DNA of 32,867 nucleotides from Promethearchaeota archaeon (GTDB lineage: Archaea > Asgardarchaeota > Lokiarchaeia > Sigyniarchaeales > SOKP01), in the NCBI GenBank assembly GCA_019894885.1, contig JAGXNP010000013.1:1-32867 (forward strand), read 5' to 3'. The position numbers and the translations under genes are program-made. The stretch's first letter is position 1, and each line of letters starts with the position of its first letter. Below, piece by piece: positions 10,311 to 19,725 of this stretch. The notes beneath the pieces are model-generated. The model did no database searches, was not told where the DNA came from, and saw nothing but the letters and a program-made list of their open reading frames with translations.

Positions 10311-11492
10311 TTACTTTAAGAACTCCTCAATTAAGTTATATACTTTTTCAAGTATTTTTATTTCCGGTAAGAAGGTTAATCTCATATGTCCTTTCCCATA
10401 TTCACCAAAACCTGAGCCATAGACTAAACAAACTCCAGTTTCTTTAAGTAAATTAACAACTAATTCCTTATCATCTTTCCATTTCTTTAATTCTTCTAGA
10501 TTTAGTTTAGGGAAAAGATAAAAGGCACCATTAGGCTTAACGCATGTAATACCTTCAATTTTACGCAACCTATCGTATGAATAATCACGTCTTTCTTTAA
10601 GTTTTCTAACCATATCAACGGTATGGCCACTAGGAGTTCTTAAAATGTCAATTGCAGCGAATTGTGCAATAGAACTAGCAGAAAGACGAGCACGAGCCAA
10701 TTTAGCGATGCCGTTTTTTAATTCTTCCAGTTTATTTTCTGGATCATGATAGTATAGATATCCAAGCCTCCACCCCGTAATTAAGTGAGTTTTTGAGAAC
10801 CCATTTAATCCAATTATAGGAACATCTTTAGTTAACGACGCAGGACATACATAAGGCTTTTCATAAGTAATCTGATCGTAAATCTCATCTGATAAAATTG
10901 GTAGGTTATACTCTCCAGCAAGATCGATTATCTGTTTGATTTTTTTCTCTCCGTATAAAACTCCCGTCGGATTATTAGGAGAACATATTAATACCGCTTG
11001 AGTTTTCTTAGTAATTTTTTTTCTTAAATCTTCAATATTGGGTTCCCAATCTTGTTGTTCATCTAGTATATATTCAACTGGTTTACCATCATAAAACTTA
11101 GTATAATTGATATATAGGGGATAAGATGGACCAGGTATGAGTAATTCTTTACCGTTTTCGATTAAACTCGAAATAATAAAGTTTATTCCCTCTGTAACAC
11201 CCGATGTTACAACGATCTCGTCAGTACTAACGTTAAGATTTTGTCTCTTAAGGAGTTTACTTATTTCTTCTCTTAATTCAATTACTCCCAATGAATCTAC
11301 ATAATAATTCTTGCCTTTACTACTATATTCTGATAATGCATCCGAAATAAATCTTGGAGTCTGAAAATCGTAGGCAACTGGATCGCCTATGTTTAAATGG
11401 TATACGGTTTTACCACTTTTAGCAACTTCTTGAGCTACAGCTGCGATCTCTCGAATCGCATACTCTACGCCTTTTACCCTATTAGTGAGCAT
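10311..11492 (-). CDS. class I/II PLP-dependent aminotransferase (alanine/aspartate aminotransferase-like)
   Basis: 'CSPNNPTGVLYGEKKI', 'LPILSDEIYDQITYE', 'LNGFSKTHLITGWRLGYL' (PLP lysine in GFSKTH), 'GHMRLTFL'. Confidence 0.93.
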   Translation of the reverse strand: MLTNRVKGVEYAIREIAAVAQEVAKSGKTVYHLNIGDPVAYDFQTPRFISDALSEYSSKGKNYYVDSLGVIELREEISKLLKRQNLNVSTDEIVVTSGVTEGINFIISSLIENGKELLIPGPSYPLYINYTKFYDGKPVEYILDEQQDWEPNIEDLRKKITKKTQAVLICSPNNPTGVLYGEKKIKQIIDLAGEYNLPILSDEIYDQITYEKPYVCPASLTKDVPIIGLNGFSKTHLITGWRLGYLYYHDPENKLEELKNGIAKLARARLSASSIAQFAAIDILRTPSGHTVDMVRKLKERRDYSYDRLRKIEGITCVKPNGAFYLFPKLNLEELKKWKDDKELVVNLLKETGVCLVYGSGFGEYGKGHMRLTFLPEIKILEKVYNLIEEFLK

Positions 11493-11606
11493 ACTAATTA
11501 TCCATTAACTTTTGAATTAAAATTAATCTAATACAATTAAGTTTATGGAAAGAAGAATTAAATAGCTTATCTTTCTGTAGAATGAGGTTAATTGAAATAA
11601 AAAAAG

Positions 11607-11975
11607 TTAAAACTGAAATTCCCTATTACGTAATTTTGATACCAAATGCCCTCTTGAGAGTAGCTGGATTCCAAATTGCGAACTATAATCACGCGAGAAA
11701 TCTGTGGCGATGTTACAAATCATAATTCCACCTTCTATTTCTGGTATATCAACACAAGCTTTATGAAGTTGACGTAGTTGTGTAATAGAGATTTCTCTTT
11801 TCCAATCCCGAACAAAAACGCCATATTTCCCATACTTACCGTTACTAACAACAGCGTTAAATGTCCATAATTTTCCGGATAGACCCTTTAATTTTTTAGG
11901 TCCATGCATAAACTCATATTTCTCAGAAAAGACCTTTTCAGTTAACTCTGTTAACGATTTATCTCCTAATGACAT
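11607..11975 (-). CDS. minimal Mrr/restriction-endonuclease-fold-like protein
   Basis: 122 aa; 'GKYGVFVRDWKREISITQLRQLHKAC' and 'GGIMICNIATDFSRDYSSQFGIQLLSR' resemble the beta-strand/DWK region and C-terminal part of archaeal Mrr-like proteins. Confidence 0.6.
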   Translation of the reverse strand: MSLGDKSLTELTEKVFSEKYEFMHGPKKLKGLSGKLWTFNAVVSNGKYGKYGVFVRDWKREISITQLRQLHKACVDIPEIEGGIMICNIATDFSRDYSSQFGIQLLSRGHLVSKLRNREFQF

Positions 11976-12160
11976 AAAATCACTTATTTGTTTATATAAA
12001 TATATTTTGTAAGTAATATATAAGTGTTATTTAGATAGATATGGAAAGTAATCTTAAAAATAAGTAATACGCAGATGATATCATCAGAATATGTGTAAGT
12101 TTGAAGATTACTTAACTTCATACAATACCGACAAAAATCTAGACCCGCACAATTTAGTTA

Positions 12161-13012
12161 TTAAGTATTAAAATATTTATAATTCAGTAATTTATACAAA
12201 GGATAGTGCCCCTCTACATCGGGACCTTCCATCTTTATGTATGTATAAAGATTTGACTGCAAAAATTCAATGAGTTTACTGGCAATCTCATTACAAATCT
12301 CATCACAATTAATAAAATCCTCAACGAGAAAATGACACTTGCTATTATGTTTAACACAGAATTTTTTCATTTGTAAAGATATGCCCTCAGCAGATAAAAG
12401 GCCAATATGGTTCCACAGATCTTTAAATCCCCCTAAACTATGGGGAGCAATGCTATTAAGTGCTTCTTTTAAGGTCCTAAGATTTGTTTGAGCGTTCTTA
12501 GTATCTAAGGTATCTAATCTCTTTTTAATTAAAGTTAATTCTTTTTTAGCTTCGATTTTGCATAAAAAAATATATTTCTGTAAGAGTTCTTCAGCTTTTC
12601 TTGCTTTTTTAGGATATTTTATTGTCCACCCCGAGACTTTCTTACAACTTATGCCTTTATTCTCTTGATTTGAGAATCCAGTAGGATAAATCCAGCATTG
12701 AGGTGGCTTTATTCCAGAATTGTGAATTAAACATCCATTTATTTCTTTATCGAATAAAAAACATTTTCCTGTTTTTTCATTAAATCTTAACTGAAAAGAA
12801 AAGATATTACTTCTAATAAAATCGTTTACGCTAGCATATCCTCTTTTAATATATTCTTTAGCAAGAACCTTTGGAATATCAATTTTAATAGAACAACAAT
12901 CTCCTTTACAAATTTGAGGATCTATACAATTTGGACCTTCAATAGCAGATTTCATAAAATTATTAAATTGTACAACAACTTGCCAAAAGTAAGTGTTATT
13001 TTGATCTATCAA
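12161..13012 (-). CDS. YkgJ-like CxxCxxCC-type putative metal-cluster protein
   Basis: Cysteine pattern 'CIDPQICKGDCC ... GKCFLF...GCLIH...PPQCWIYPTGF...ISCKK', plus a second Cys-rich segment near the C-terminus. Confidence 0.6.
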   Translation of the reverse strand: MIDQNNTYFWQVVVQFNNFMKSAIEGPNCIDPQICKGDCCSIKIDIPKVLAKEYIKRGYASVNDFIRSNIFSFQLRFNEKTGKCFLFDKEINGCLIHNSGIKPPQCWIYPTGFSNQENKGISCKKVSGWTIKYPKKARKAEELLQKYIFLCKIEAKKELTLIKKRLDTLDTKNAQTNLRTLKEALNSIAPHSLGGFKDLWNHIGLLSAEGISLQMKKFCVKHNSKCHFLVEDFINCDEICNEIASKLIEFLQSNLYTYIKMEGPDVEGHYPLYKLLNYKYFNT

Positions 13013-13108
13013 GACATAAAAATAATCCTAATATTTATTAAAAAATTCTCCATTTCAGATAATTAATAATTTTATTCTTTTCAGTAAAAATTCCTTATAG
13101 TGTGAGAT

Positions 13109-14188
13109 ATGAATTCTTACGAGCGTTATATAGCAGTTTACGACGATAGTAAACGAAAGAAGCTCGATAGAGTTCCAACCCACGTTCAATATATCAGAGA
13201 GGAATTTATTGTTAAAAATAAAGAAAAAATATTAAGACATTACACTGGAAAATTATTCAACGATCTTTACTTTGATATCCCTATGATCTTAGGGTTTGAT
13301 TCTATTTTTGCTCCATTTCCCCAAAGTTTAAAATTTAAAAGCATTAAAATCGATAATGGGGAAGGAAAGAGCGTTAGAATTCGAGAAAATGGACAAGCAC
13401 CCAGGCATAAGACAACATATTATGAAGGAGGTTATGTTAAAAATCTAGATATTTTAAACGAGCTTATAGCTAACTCAAAGATTGTAGAGAATTACGAGAT
13501 AATTAATAAAACTATAACTCGATATGAAAAGATATCACCCTACATTTTTCCTGTTTTAACAGTAGACGGTATATTCGATCGAGTGTGGAAAAGTATGGGT
13601 ATGATTGATTTTAGCTATCATTTCAATAAAAACACAACCCTTTATAGAGAATTGATTAAATTCTACGCTCACTTAACTCAAACTAATCTGAAAGGTTTAA
13701 TAAACGCGACAGGAAAAAGAGGTAAGGTTATCACCCTTTTAGATGATGTTGCATATAAGGGGCGACTTATGATTTCACCTAAAAGGTGGGAAGAAGATTT
13801 TATGCCCTATTACAAAAGAATTAATTCAATTATTTCAGACGCTAATATGATTTCTCAAATACATACAGATGGAGACGCTACTGCTTTGATTTCCTCTCTT
13901 AAGAAAGCTGGATTTCGAGGATTACAAGGATTCGAAGGGGGGTGTGATCCTAATTACATCAATGAACACCATCCAGACTTTGTTTTAATTGGTTTTGGAG
14001 ATGTGTCTTTTACACTACCATACGGAACGAGTTACCAAATCGAGTTACATGTAAAGCAATTATTGGATGTATTAAAAGAAAATAGGCATTTTATTCTAGG
14101 ACCAAGTACAGTAATATTTAAAGAGATACCTTTAAAAAATGTAAAGAAGTTTATTAATACTGCAAAAGATTATGGAAAATATAATTGA
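13109..14188 (+). CDS. uroporphyrinogen decarboxylase (UroD/MtaA) superfamily protein
   Basis: 'SQIHTDGDATALISSLKKAGFRGLQGFEGGCDPNYINEHHPDFVLIGFGDV' resembles the C-terminal half of UroD/corrinoid methyltransferase-type TIM barrels. Confidence 0.65.
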   Translation: MNSYERYIAVYDDSKRKKLDRVPTHVQYIREEFIVKNKEKILRHYTGKLFNDLYFDIPMILGFDSIFAPFPQSLKFKSIKIDNGEGKSVRIRENGQAPRHKTTYYEGGYVKNLDILNELIANSKIVENYEIINKTITRYEKISPYIFPVLTVDGIFDRVWKSMGMIDFSYHFNKNTTLYRELIKFYAHLTQTNLKGLINATGKRGKVITLLDDVAYKGRLMISPKRWEEDFMPYYKRINSIISDANMISQIHTDGDATALISSLKKAGFRGLQGFEGGCDPNYINEHHPDFVLIGFGDVSFTLPYGTSYQIELHVKQLLDVLKENRHFILGPSTVIFKEIPLKNVKKFINTAKDYGKYN

Positions 14189-14248
14189 ATATTATTTTTC
14201 TTTAATTTATTTTGTACACTTTCAAATTCGAGTGGATATTTCTTAGTT

Positions 14249-15442
14249 TTATTGTTTCTTGATTTTTTTTATTTCTTCTTTTATATTTTCTTGAAGATTC
14301 TTTACTTCGCGCATTTGTTTACTAATTACATCTATATCTCTTTTTAAAGGAGTAGTATCTGATCGTTTTCCTTTCTCTAAGTCGCTCCTAATTAAATTAT
14401 ACGACTTTATCTGGTTGATATTATTTATGATATACTCTGTCACATCTTTCCTGTCTGTTTTAATTCGTTGTAGAGTATCTAAAATTATTTTAATATTATC
14501 AATAGAATTCGCCCAATAGCTCAAATTTTCGTTCTCTCTTAAAGAATCAATCGCTTGATCGATAAATTCTAAAGCTATTAAAAATACATTTTCAGAGTTA
14601 ATTTCATGGGTCTGACTTTTTGAAAAAGGTTCTAATCCTATTTCACCTAAAATATCGGAACCGTAGTTAATTAAAATGTTTTCGATAGATAATTGATGTT
14701 CAGGAACATCATCTCTTGGATTGATTTCAGTGATTTCTGTCATAAGTTTGAGTTCTTCCAACTCAATTTGGGTAATCAATGGAGTGAAGCGTACTTGAAG
14801 GTGCTTTTTTCCATAAAATTCGTTTCCTATACGTATTATTTGAGTGTAGTTTTGTATAAAATTTTCACCAATGGGGGCGAATAAAACCCCGTCTGAAGAA
14901 TCAAGCTGAAGTAACAATGGATAAATTCTTTCTTGCTTTATAGCACCAGTTACAAGAATTTTTTGCCACGGAGCTAATTCAGGGAGGCCGTTTAGTGGAT
15001 TATCTACAATTACCCTTACTTTATCTTGAAGACCATTTATCTCTAAATTATCTTGCGTAATATTAGCAATATCTTGATTTGCTTCTAATATTACGATTTT
15101 CCCTTTAGGGGCTAACTTATGTGCAAGTGCGGCAATATACCCACTTTTAGCCCCTAAGATAAGAAGATCGTCATCTTCTTCTAATAATAACTGTTGTAGC
15201 ATAATTGAAATCATATGCGGAGCAGATATAGTTCTAAGCGTTTCAGGGTTCTCTTTATTCAAGTAAAATAACATTGGAGCATCGGTATAAATTTTAAAAT
15301 AGCTATGTAATTCTTTAGGTATAAACTTCTTTAGAGGTACATCTAAAAAGGCTTTAACTAATCGGATATCTCTCAAGTACCCATTATAAATTAGGGTAAA
15401 CAACAGCTGAATTTTAGACCGAAATAATTTGCGACTCTCCAT
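14249..15442 (-). CDS. protein-L-isoaspartate O-methyltransferase (PCMT)-like protein with C-terminal helical extension
   Basis: 'APHMISIMLQQLL', 'LLILGAKSGYIAALAHKLAPKGKIVILEAN', 'KILVTGAI', 'LFAPIGE' follow the PCMT motif order; about 170 aa of charged helical tail. Confidence 0.75.
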   Translation of the reverse strand: MESRKLFRSKIQLLFTLIYNGYLRDIRLVKAFLDVPLKKFIPKELHSYFKIYTDAPMLFYLNKENPETLRTISAPHMISIMLQQLLLEEDDDLLILGAKSGYIAALAHKLAPKGKIVILEANQDIANITQDNLEINGLQDKVRVIVDNPLNGLPELAPWQKILVTGAIKQERIYPLLLQLDSSDGVLFAPIGENFIQNYTQIIRIGNEFYGKKHLQVRFTPLITQIELEELKLMTEITEINPRDDVPEHQLSIENILINYGSDILGEIGLEPFSKSQTHEINSENVFLIALEFIDQAIDSLRENENLSYWANSIDNIKIILDTLQRIKTDRKDVTEYIINNINQIKSYNLIRSDLEKGKRSDTTPLKRDIDVISKQMREVKNLQENIKEEIKKIKKQ

Positions 15443-15542
15443 TTAAACTACAAGATAATGATAAAATTTATAGTTATTATATCTTTTTATATTAAAATAT
15501 TCGATCTTCATAACTATGTCACAACTTTAGGTTTTTACTTTT

Positions 15543-16121
15543 ATGTTTGTTTTAGATGCATCAAACATCAAAAATGCACGGATTACGATATTTTTGATAA
15601 CTTTCAATACGCTCCTGTATCTTTTTTTCTCATTTGGTTTCGAAGATGTATTTTATTTATTAGTTCAAATCAATAGTAAAGTGGTCTATGATTTAGAACT
15701 ATGGCGTTTAGTAACATCAATGTTTCTACACGGAGATGCTCTTCACCTTTTATCAAATATGGTTTCTCTATTGATATTTGGATCGTATGTTGAACTCAGT
15801 TTTTCAAAGTATAAATTTGTCTTAATATACTTCATTTCAGGTTTTCTAGGAAGTTTGTTTACTATATTTCTTTTACCTCTAAACACGATTAGTTTAGGAG
15901 CCTCTGGTGCAATTTTTGGGTTAATAGGGGCTGCTCTATCAATTTTGATAGTAGATAGAAACAATCCTTTAATTATTTTAGGATTGATCTATGCTTTTTA
16001 CTTCGTGATCACATCCTTCTCTCCTGGAATCAACTACTTTGCTCATATTTTTGGGTTATTAGGAGGTTTCTCAACAGGATATATTCTCAGAAAAAATATA
16101 CATAATGAACAACCATATTGA
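15543..16121 (+). CDS. rhomboid family intramembrane serine protease
   Basis: 'HGDALHLLSNM' (H/N), 'GASGAIFGLIGA' (GxSG Ser), 'YFAHIFGLLGGF' (catalytic His); multiple TM helices. Confidence 0.92.
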   Translation: MFVLDASNIKNARITIFLITFNTLLYLFFSFGFEDVFYLLVQINSKVVYDLELWRLVTSMFLHGDALHLLSNMVSLLIFGSYVELSFSKYKFVLIYFISGFLGSLFTIFLLPLNTISLGASGAIFGLIGAALSILIVDRNNPLIILGLIYAFYFVITSFSPGINYFAHIFGLLGGFSTGYILRKNIHNEQPY

Positions 16122-16126
16122 ACCCA

Positions 16127-16792
16127 CTATTTTTTTTTCCTTTTATTTTTCATTGCTAACTCCATTGTAAAATCTTTTGGGCATATGGCAGTTAATGGGC
16201 ATGAATCACATTTAGGATGAACAGGTAAACAAATTTCTTGACCAAATCGTACAAATAAGCGATTTACCCTAATCCACTGGCTTTTTGGCAGGATTTCTTT
16301 TAATCTTTTCTCAGTTTGCTCCGGTTTAGTTGTTTTAATCCATCCTAATCTATTTGGTATCCTATGTACATGCGTATCCACTGGGATTGCAGGAATATTA
16401 AATGCATATACCAACACACAATTCGCTGTTTTTGCGCCTACCCCTGGTAAAGAAACCAACTCGTTGAAATCACACGGTACTTTTCCCATATAATCTTCTG
16501 AAATGATCTGAGAGACTTCTTTTATACGAGCAGCTTTAACCTTATAAAATCCTGATTTACGCACTAATTTCTCTAGGATTTCAATATTTGCGTTAGAAAT
16601 ATCTCGTGGAGTTTTATATCTGGAAAATAAATTCTTGGTAACTTCTTCAGTGCTCGAATCTCTCGTTCTTGCAGAGAGAATTGTCGATATTAATATTTTA
16701 AAGGGATCATTTTTTTTCTTTGCTAATTGATCTAAATGTGCTTCTCCTTCTATAGATTTCTCTATTTCATCGAGAGTTTCTACATAATTCAT
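16127..16792 (-). CDS. nth: endonuclease III (DNA glycosylase/AP lyase)
   Basis: HhH 'LPGVGAKTANCVLV', 'VDTHVHRIPNRLGW', FeS cluster C-x6-C-x2-C-x5-C ('CLPVHPKCDSCPLTAIC'). Confidence 0.95.
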   Translation of the reverse strand: MNYVETLDEIEKSIEGEAHLDQLAKKKNDPFKILISTILSARTRDSSTEEVTKNLFSRYKTPRDISNANIEILEKLVRKSGFYKVKAARIKEVSQIISEDYMGKVPCDFNELVSLPGVGAKTANCVLVYAFNIPAIPVDTHVHRIPNRLGWIKTTKPEQTEKRLKEILPKSQWIRVNRLFVRFGQEICLPVHPKCDSCPLTAICPKDFTMELAMKNKRKKK

Positions 16793-16795
16793 AGC

Positions 16796-18217
16796 TTAGC
16801 TTGATTCATCGATTTTTTCGAAAACATAAATTTTTCTTTTGACAATTTGGCTTTTTTTAGCATCAAGGATTGATCTAACATGCTTTTGTTTAAATTGGAG
16901 CTTATTATTTGATTTGTTTACGATTCTATTTAAATCTAGCATTGGTACAAGTTTGAATTTGTAAAAGTTAGCCATTTCTTCTATTCTTAATTGTACCTCT
17001 CCTCCGTCGATAGTGCTAAAAACGGGTGCGATTATACTAATCCTACCCTTTGGAGCTAAAACTTTGAAACTTTCCCTAAAAGTGGCTTTGAATAATGGAT
17101 TTAATTTCGATTCAATCAAGTCAACAATTTCAGTATAATATGGTGTTTGCGTGTAAAATGGACCCAACTCTGGTTCGGTACAAATCCCGTCAAATCTTTC
17201 ATTCTTTAAAACTGAAGATAGTTGATTGATGTCAACTCTTTTAATTCTCTCGTTTAGCATATATGGCACTGTTTCTTCGAGTTCGTTTAATAACCAGTTT
17301 ATGTTTCTTTCAGTATTTTTCACTTTAGTTTCGTTAATGTCCGTTCCAAAAATTTGAAAGTCTTCAATCAAGGCAAATAATAATATAGTCCCATTTCCAA
17401 CAAATGGATCCAGAATTATTTTCTTCTCTCTCTGTTCAAATAAATTTAGAAAGTTTAACATTATGAGAGACAATTTTGGTGAAATTGCGCTTTTAAACTC
17501 TTTAAACGGTTTTTCTTCATCAACGTGTTTTTTGAAGCTAGGATCGTCGCAAGTAAGCGTTCTAGCAATGTAAAAACCTTCCTCTGTGAATCCGAATATA
17601 ATCTCAGCTCGGTCCTTATTAAACAAACCGTATTTAATAATATGATGAGGGAATATTGGGTTTAAATTACCTGCGTCAATATTTTCTTGAGGGTATTTAT
17701 AATATAAGGATTTCTTAGCACCATTTTCTTTTAATAAGGTCATGATTTCTTTATTTAAAAACGGTAGGAAGTGTTTTAGGAGCACTTCAGAATAATAATT
17801 ATCGTCATAGAGATTAGGGTAAATTGAAACAGCAAAAAATAAACTTTCCCTTCTAATACTAGGAAAAACCTTTTTTAAAGATGAGTCGATAACTTTAAGA
17901 ATCTCTTTCCTCTTTACTTCGATCTGCTTATACTTTTCGATTTGTAATGGAAACGCAAAATGCACGGTTTGGATGTCAATAAAATCATAAATTTCGGCGA
18001 TTTTTTGGCATCCGCCTAGAATGTATTGAAGCTCCATTAGTTTATTAATGTATAATCTAACTTCATGCAAATCATCGAATTCTACAATGGCAACATTCGC
18101 CGAATAATCTGTAATTCGACCTTTAAACTGTATTGAATTTTTCAATACATGATCTAATTCAGCTAAGGATAAAAGCCAGTTTTTTCCTAAAACAAATAGA
18201 AAGCGATTCATTATCAA
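16796..18217 (-). CDS. Trm11-like SAM-dependent RNA methyltransferase family protein
   Basis: 'ILDPFVGNGTILLFALIEDFQIFGTDINETKVKNTERNINWLL', 'RFDGICTEPELGPFYTQTPYY', 'GRISIIAPVFSTIDG'; N-terminal 'LFVLGKNWLLSLAEL' typical of Trm11 relatives. Confidence 0.78.
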   Translation of the reverse strand: MIMNRFLFVLGKNWLLSLAELDHVLKNSIQFKGRITDYSANVAIVEFDDLHEVRLYINKLMELQYILGGCQKIAEIYDFIDIQTVHFAFPLQIEKYKQIEVKRKEILKVIDSSLKKVFPSIRRESLFFAVSIYPNLYDDNYYSEVLLKHFLPFLNKEIMTLLKENGAKKSLYYKYPQENIDAGNLNPIFPHHIIKYGLFNKDRAEIIFGFTEEGFYIARTLTCDDPSFKKHVDEEKPFKEFKSAISPKLSLIMLNFLNLFEQREKKIILDPFVGNGTILLFALIEDFQIFGTDINETKVKNTERNINWLLNELEETVPYMLNERIKRVDINQLSSVLKNERFDGICTEPELGPFYTQTPYYTEIVDLIESKLNPLFKATFRESFKVLAPKGRISIIAPVFSTIDGGEVQLRIEEMANFYKFKLVPMLDLNRIVNKSNNKLQFKQKHVRSILDAKKSQIVKRKIYVFEKIDESS

Positions 18218-18285
18218 TTAAAAATAGGTTGCTTAGGTTTAAAAAGCAAGCATGTTATTAGTAGTTTTAGTTAAGGAAGAATAAG

Positions 18286-19566
18286 TTAGTCTTTACCTAA
18301 TACATATCGAATTATACGTATTATGTCAGCTTTACGACTATTGGGGGGCAGATTTATATCGTTAGTAGTGCAATAATTTTTCAATTCCTTAACGGTTAGA
18401 CTATTTAAATCCTCAGGTAAGTCACCTATTAGATCAGCATTAACTCGAACTTTTTTGTCTGTTTCTTCGCTGGAATCTTCATTATCTCCAGTTATAGTGC
18501 GCTCATATTTTTCACCTGAGATATTTTCAATTGCACTTATGATAGAGTCCAGATCTTCTTTCTTTCTTTTCGGGAGCAGAGATATAACCTCTTCCTCTTC
18601 TGGTTCTTTAATTTTTGTTTTCTGTTCTCGTTTCCTTTGATACTTCTCATGTTGTAAGGTTTCCATTTCTTTCATTACAGTCTGATAATTATCTTTAAAA
18701 TATTTCAAACTAATATTTATTATATCTGAGAGATTATCCCATCTTTTCTTTTTAACTATTGATTCTCCCCAATGGAATAAATCTCTCTGTAAATCTATAG
18801 TGACTACTTTACCTTCATATGTTATATCTAAAGTAAGCCACCTTAGGATATTTGCTATTATAATGTCATTATCAAATGCAGAAAACCCGTACTCTCTTCC
18901 TAGAGAAGAGAAGATAGATAAAGTACCGAACGCTGCGACCTGACCGCTGTGATATTCTGAGGTTATAAGTAATGGAACTTTAGGACAATCTTCTTCAATC
19001 CATTTTTCTCCATCAAATCGGTTTCTCCAGCAATTCAGACCCCCTCTTACAATGACTTCGACTTTTACATTTTTTTCTGCCTTTGGCAGTTTAAGCGTTC
19101 CTAAAGAGCAGGCACTTGATAAAATTATTTTTTTAATATTTTCAGTGATATAGTGCGGTGTAAAATTAACGATCATTGGTCTTTTTTGCATATTAACATA
19201 ATTTACAGAATCAAAAATTTCATCATCTATAAATTCAAAACCGAAAAACCTGGTTAATTCGTTAATATTAGTTCTATTTATGTGTTCTCCACCCCTCGAG
19301 CCAACGATTAGTAAACTTCCACCCTCTCTAACATATTCCTCTAATACTTCTATTTCTCGTGGACTAAGATTAACATTTTTAGGTATAGACATTATGATGG
19401 CATTATAATTTTTGATTTTGTCTAATGAATGGAATCCAGCTTCAATTTTCCCTAATTTGTAAGCTGAAGTGAACAGGAACTGAGTGAAATCAGCATAACT
19501 CGAAGCCTCTAAGGTTAACATATTATTATGGCTATAATCAAGACCAACTGTAATGTCACTTTTCAT
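18286..19566 (-). CDS. GIFT/IFT52-like (glutamine-amidotransferase-like fold) domain protein with C-terminal SAP domain
   Basis: 'AIIMSIPKNVNLSPREIEVLEEYVREGGSLLIVGSRGGEHINRTNINELTRFFGFEFIDDEIFDSVNY' and 'GQVAAFGTLSIFSS...DNDIIIANILRWLTLDI' follow the GIFT-domain layout; C-terminal 'LTVKELKNYCTTNDINLPPNSRKADIIRIIRYVLG' is SAP-like. Confidence 0.7.
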   Translation of the reverse strand: MKSDITVGLDYSHNNMLTLEASSYADFTQFLFTSAYKLGKIEAGFHSLDKIKNYNAIIMSIPKNVNLSPREIEVLEEYVREGGSLLIVGSRGGEHINRTNINELTRFFGFEFIDDEIFDSVNYVNMQKRPMIVNFTPHYITENIKKIILSSACSLGTLKLPKAEKNVKVEVIVRGGLNCWRNRFDGEKWIEEDCPKVPLLITSEYHSGQVAAFGTLSIFSSLGREYGFSAFDNDIIIANILRWLTLDITYEGKVVTIDLQRDLFHWGESIVKKKRWDNLSDIINISLKYFKDNYQTVMKEMETLQHEKYQRKREQKTKIKEPEEEEVISLLPKRKKEDLDSIISAIENISGEKYERTITGDNEDSSEETDKKVRVNADLIGDLPEDLNSLTVKELKNYCTTNDINLPPNSRKADIIRIIRYVLGKD

Positions 19567-19725
19567 AATAAAATCATTCCTAAATATTTGTATTCAAAAA
19601 TATAATAATTTCCACTTTTAAATATTTACAGTAAAATTATCATTTCTTTTCCTCTAAAATGAAATAATAAAATCGTATAATATAGTCGTTTTATAAAAAT
19701 AACAGTTACTCGTAAAAAAAAAAGA

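Noticed and set aside
15458-15676. 72 aa plus-strand ORF overlapping the rhomboid start
   Set aside because: Different frame from the convincing rhomboid ORF; Phe/Ile/Cys-rich low-information translation
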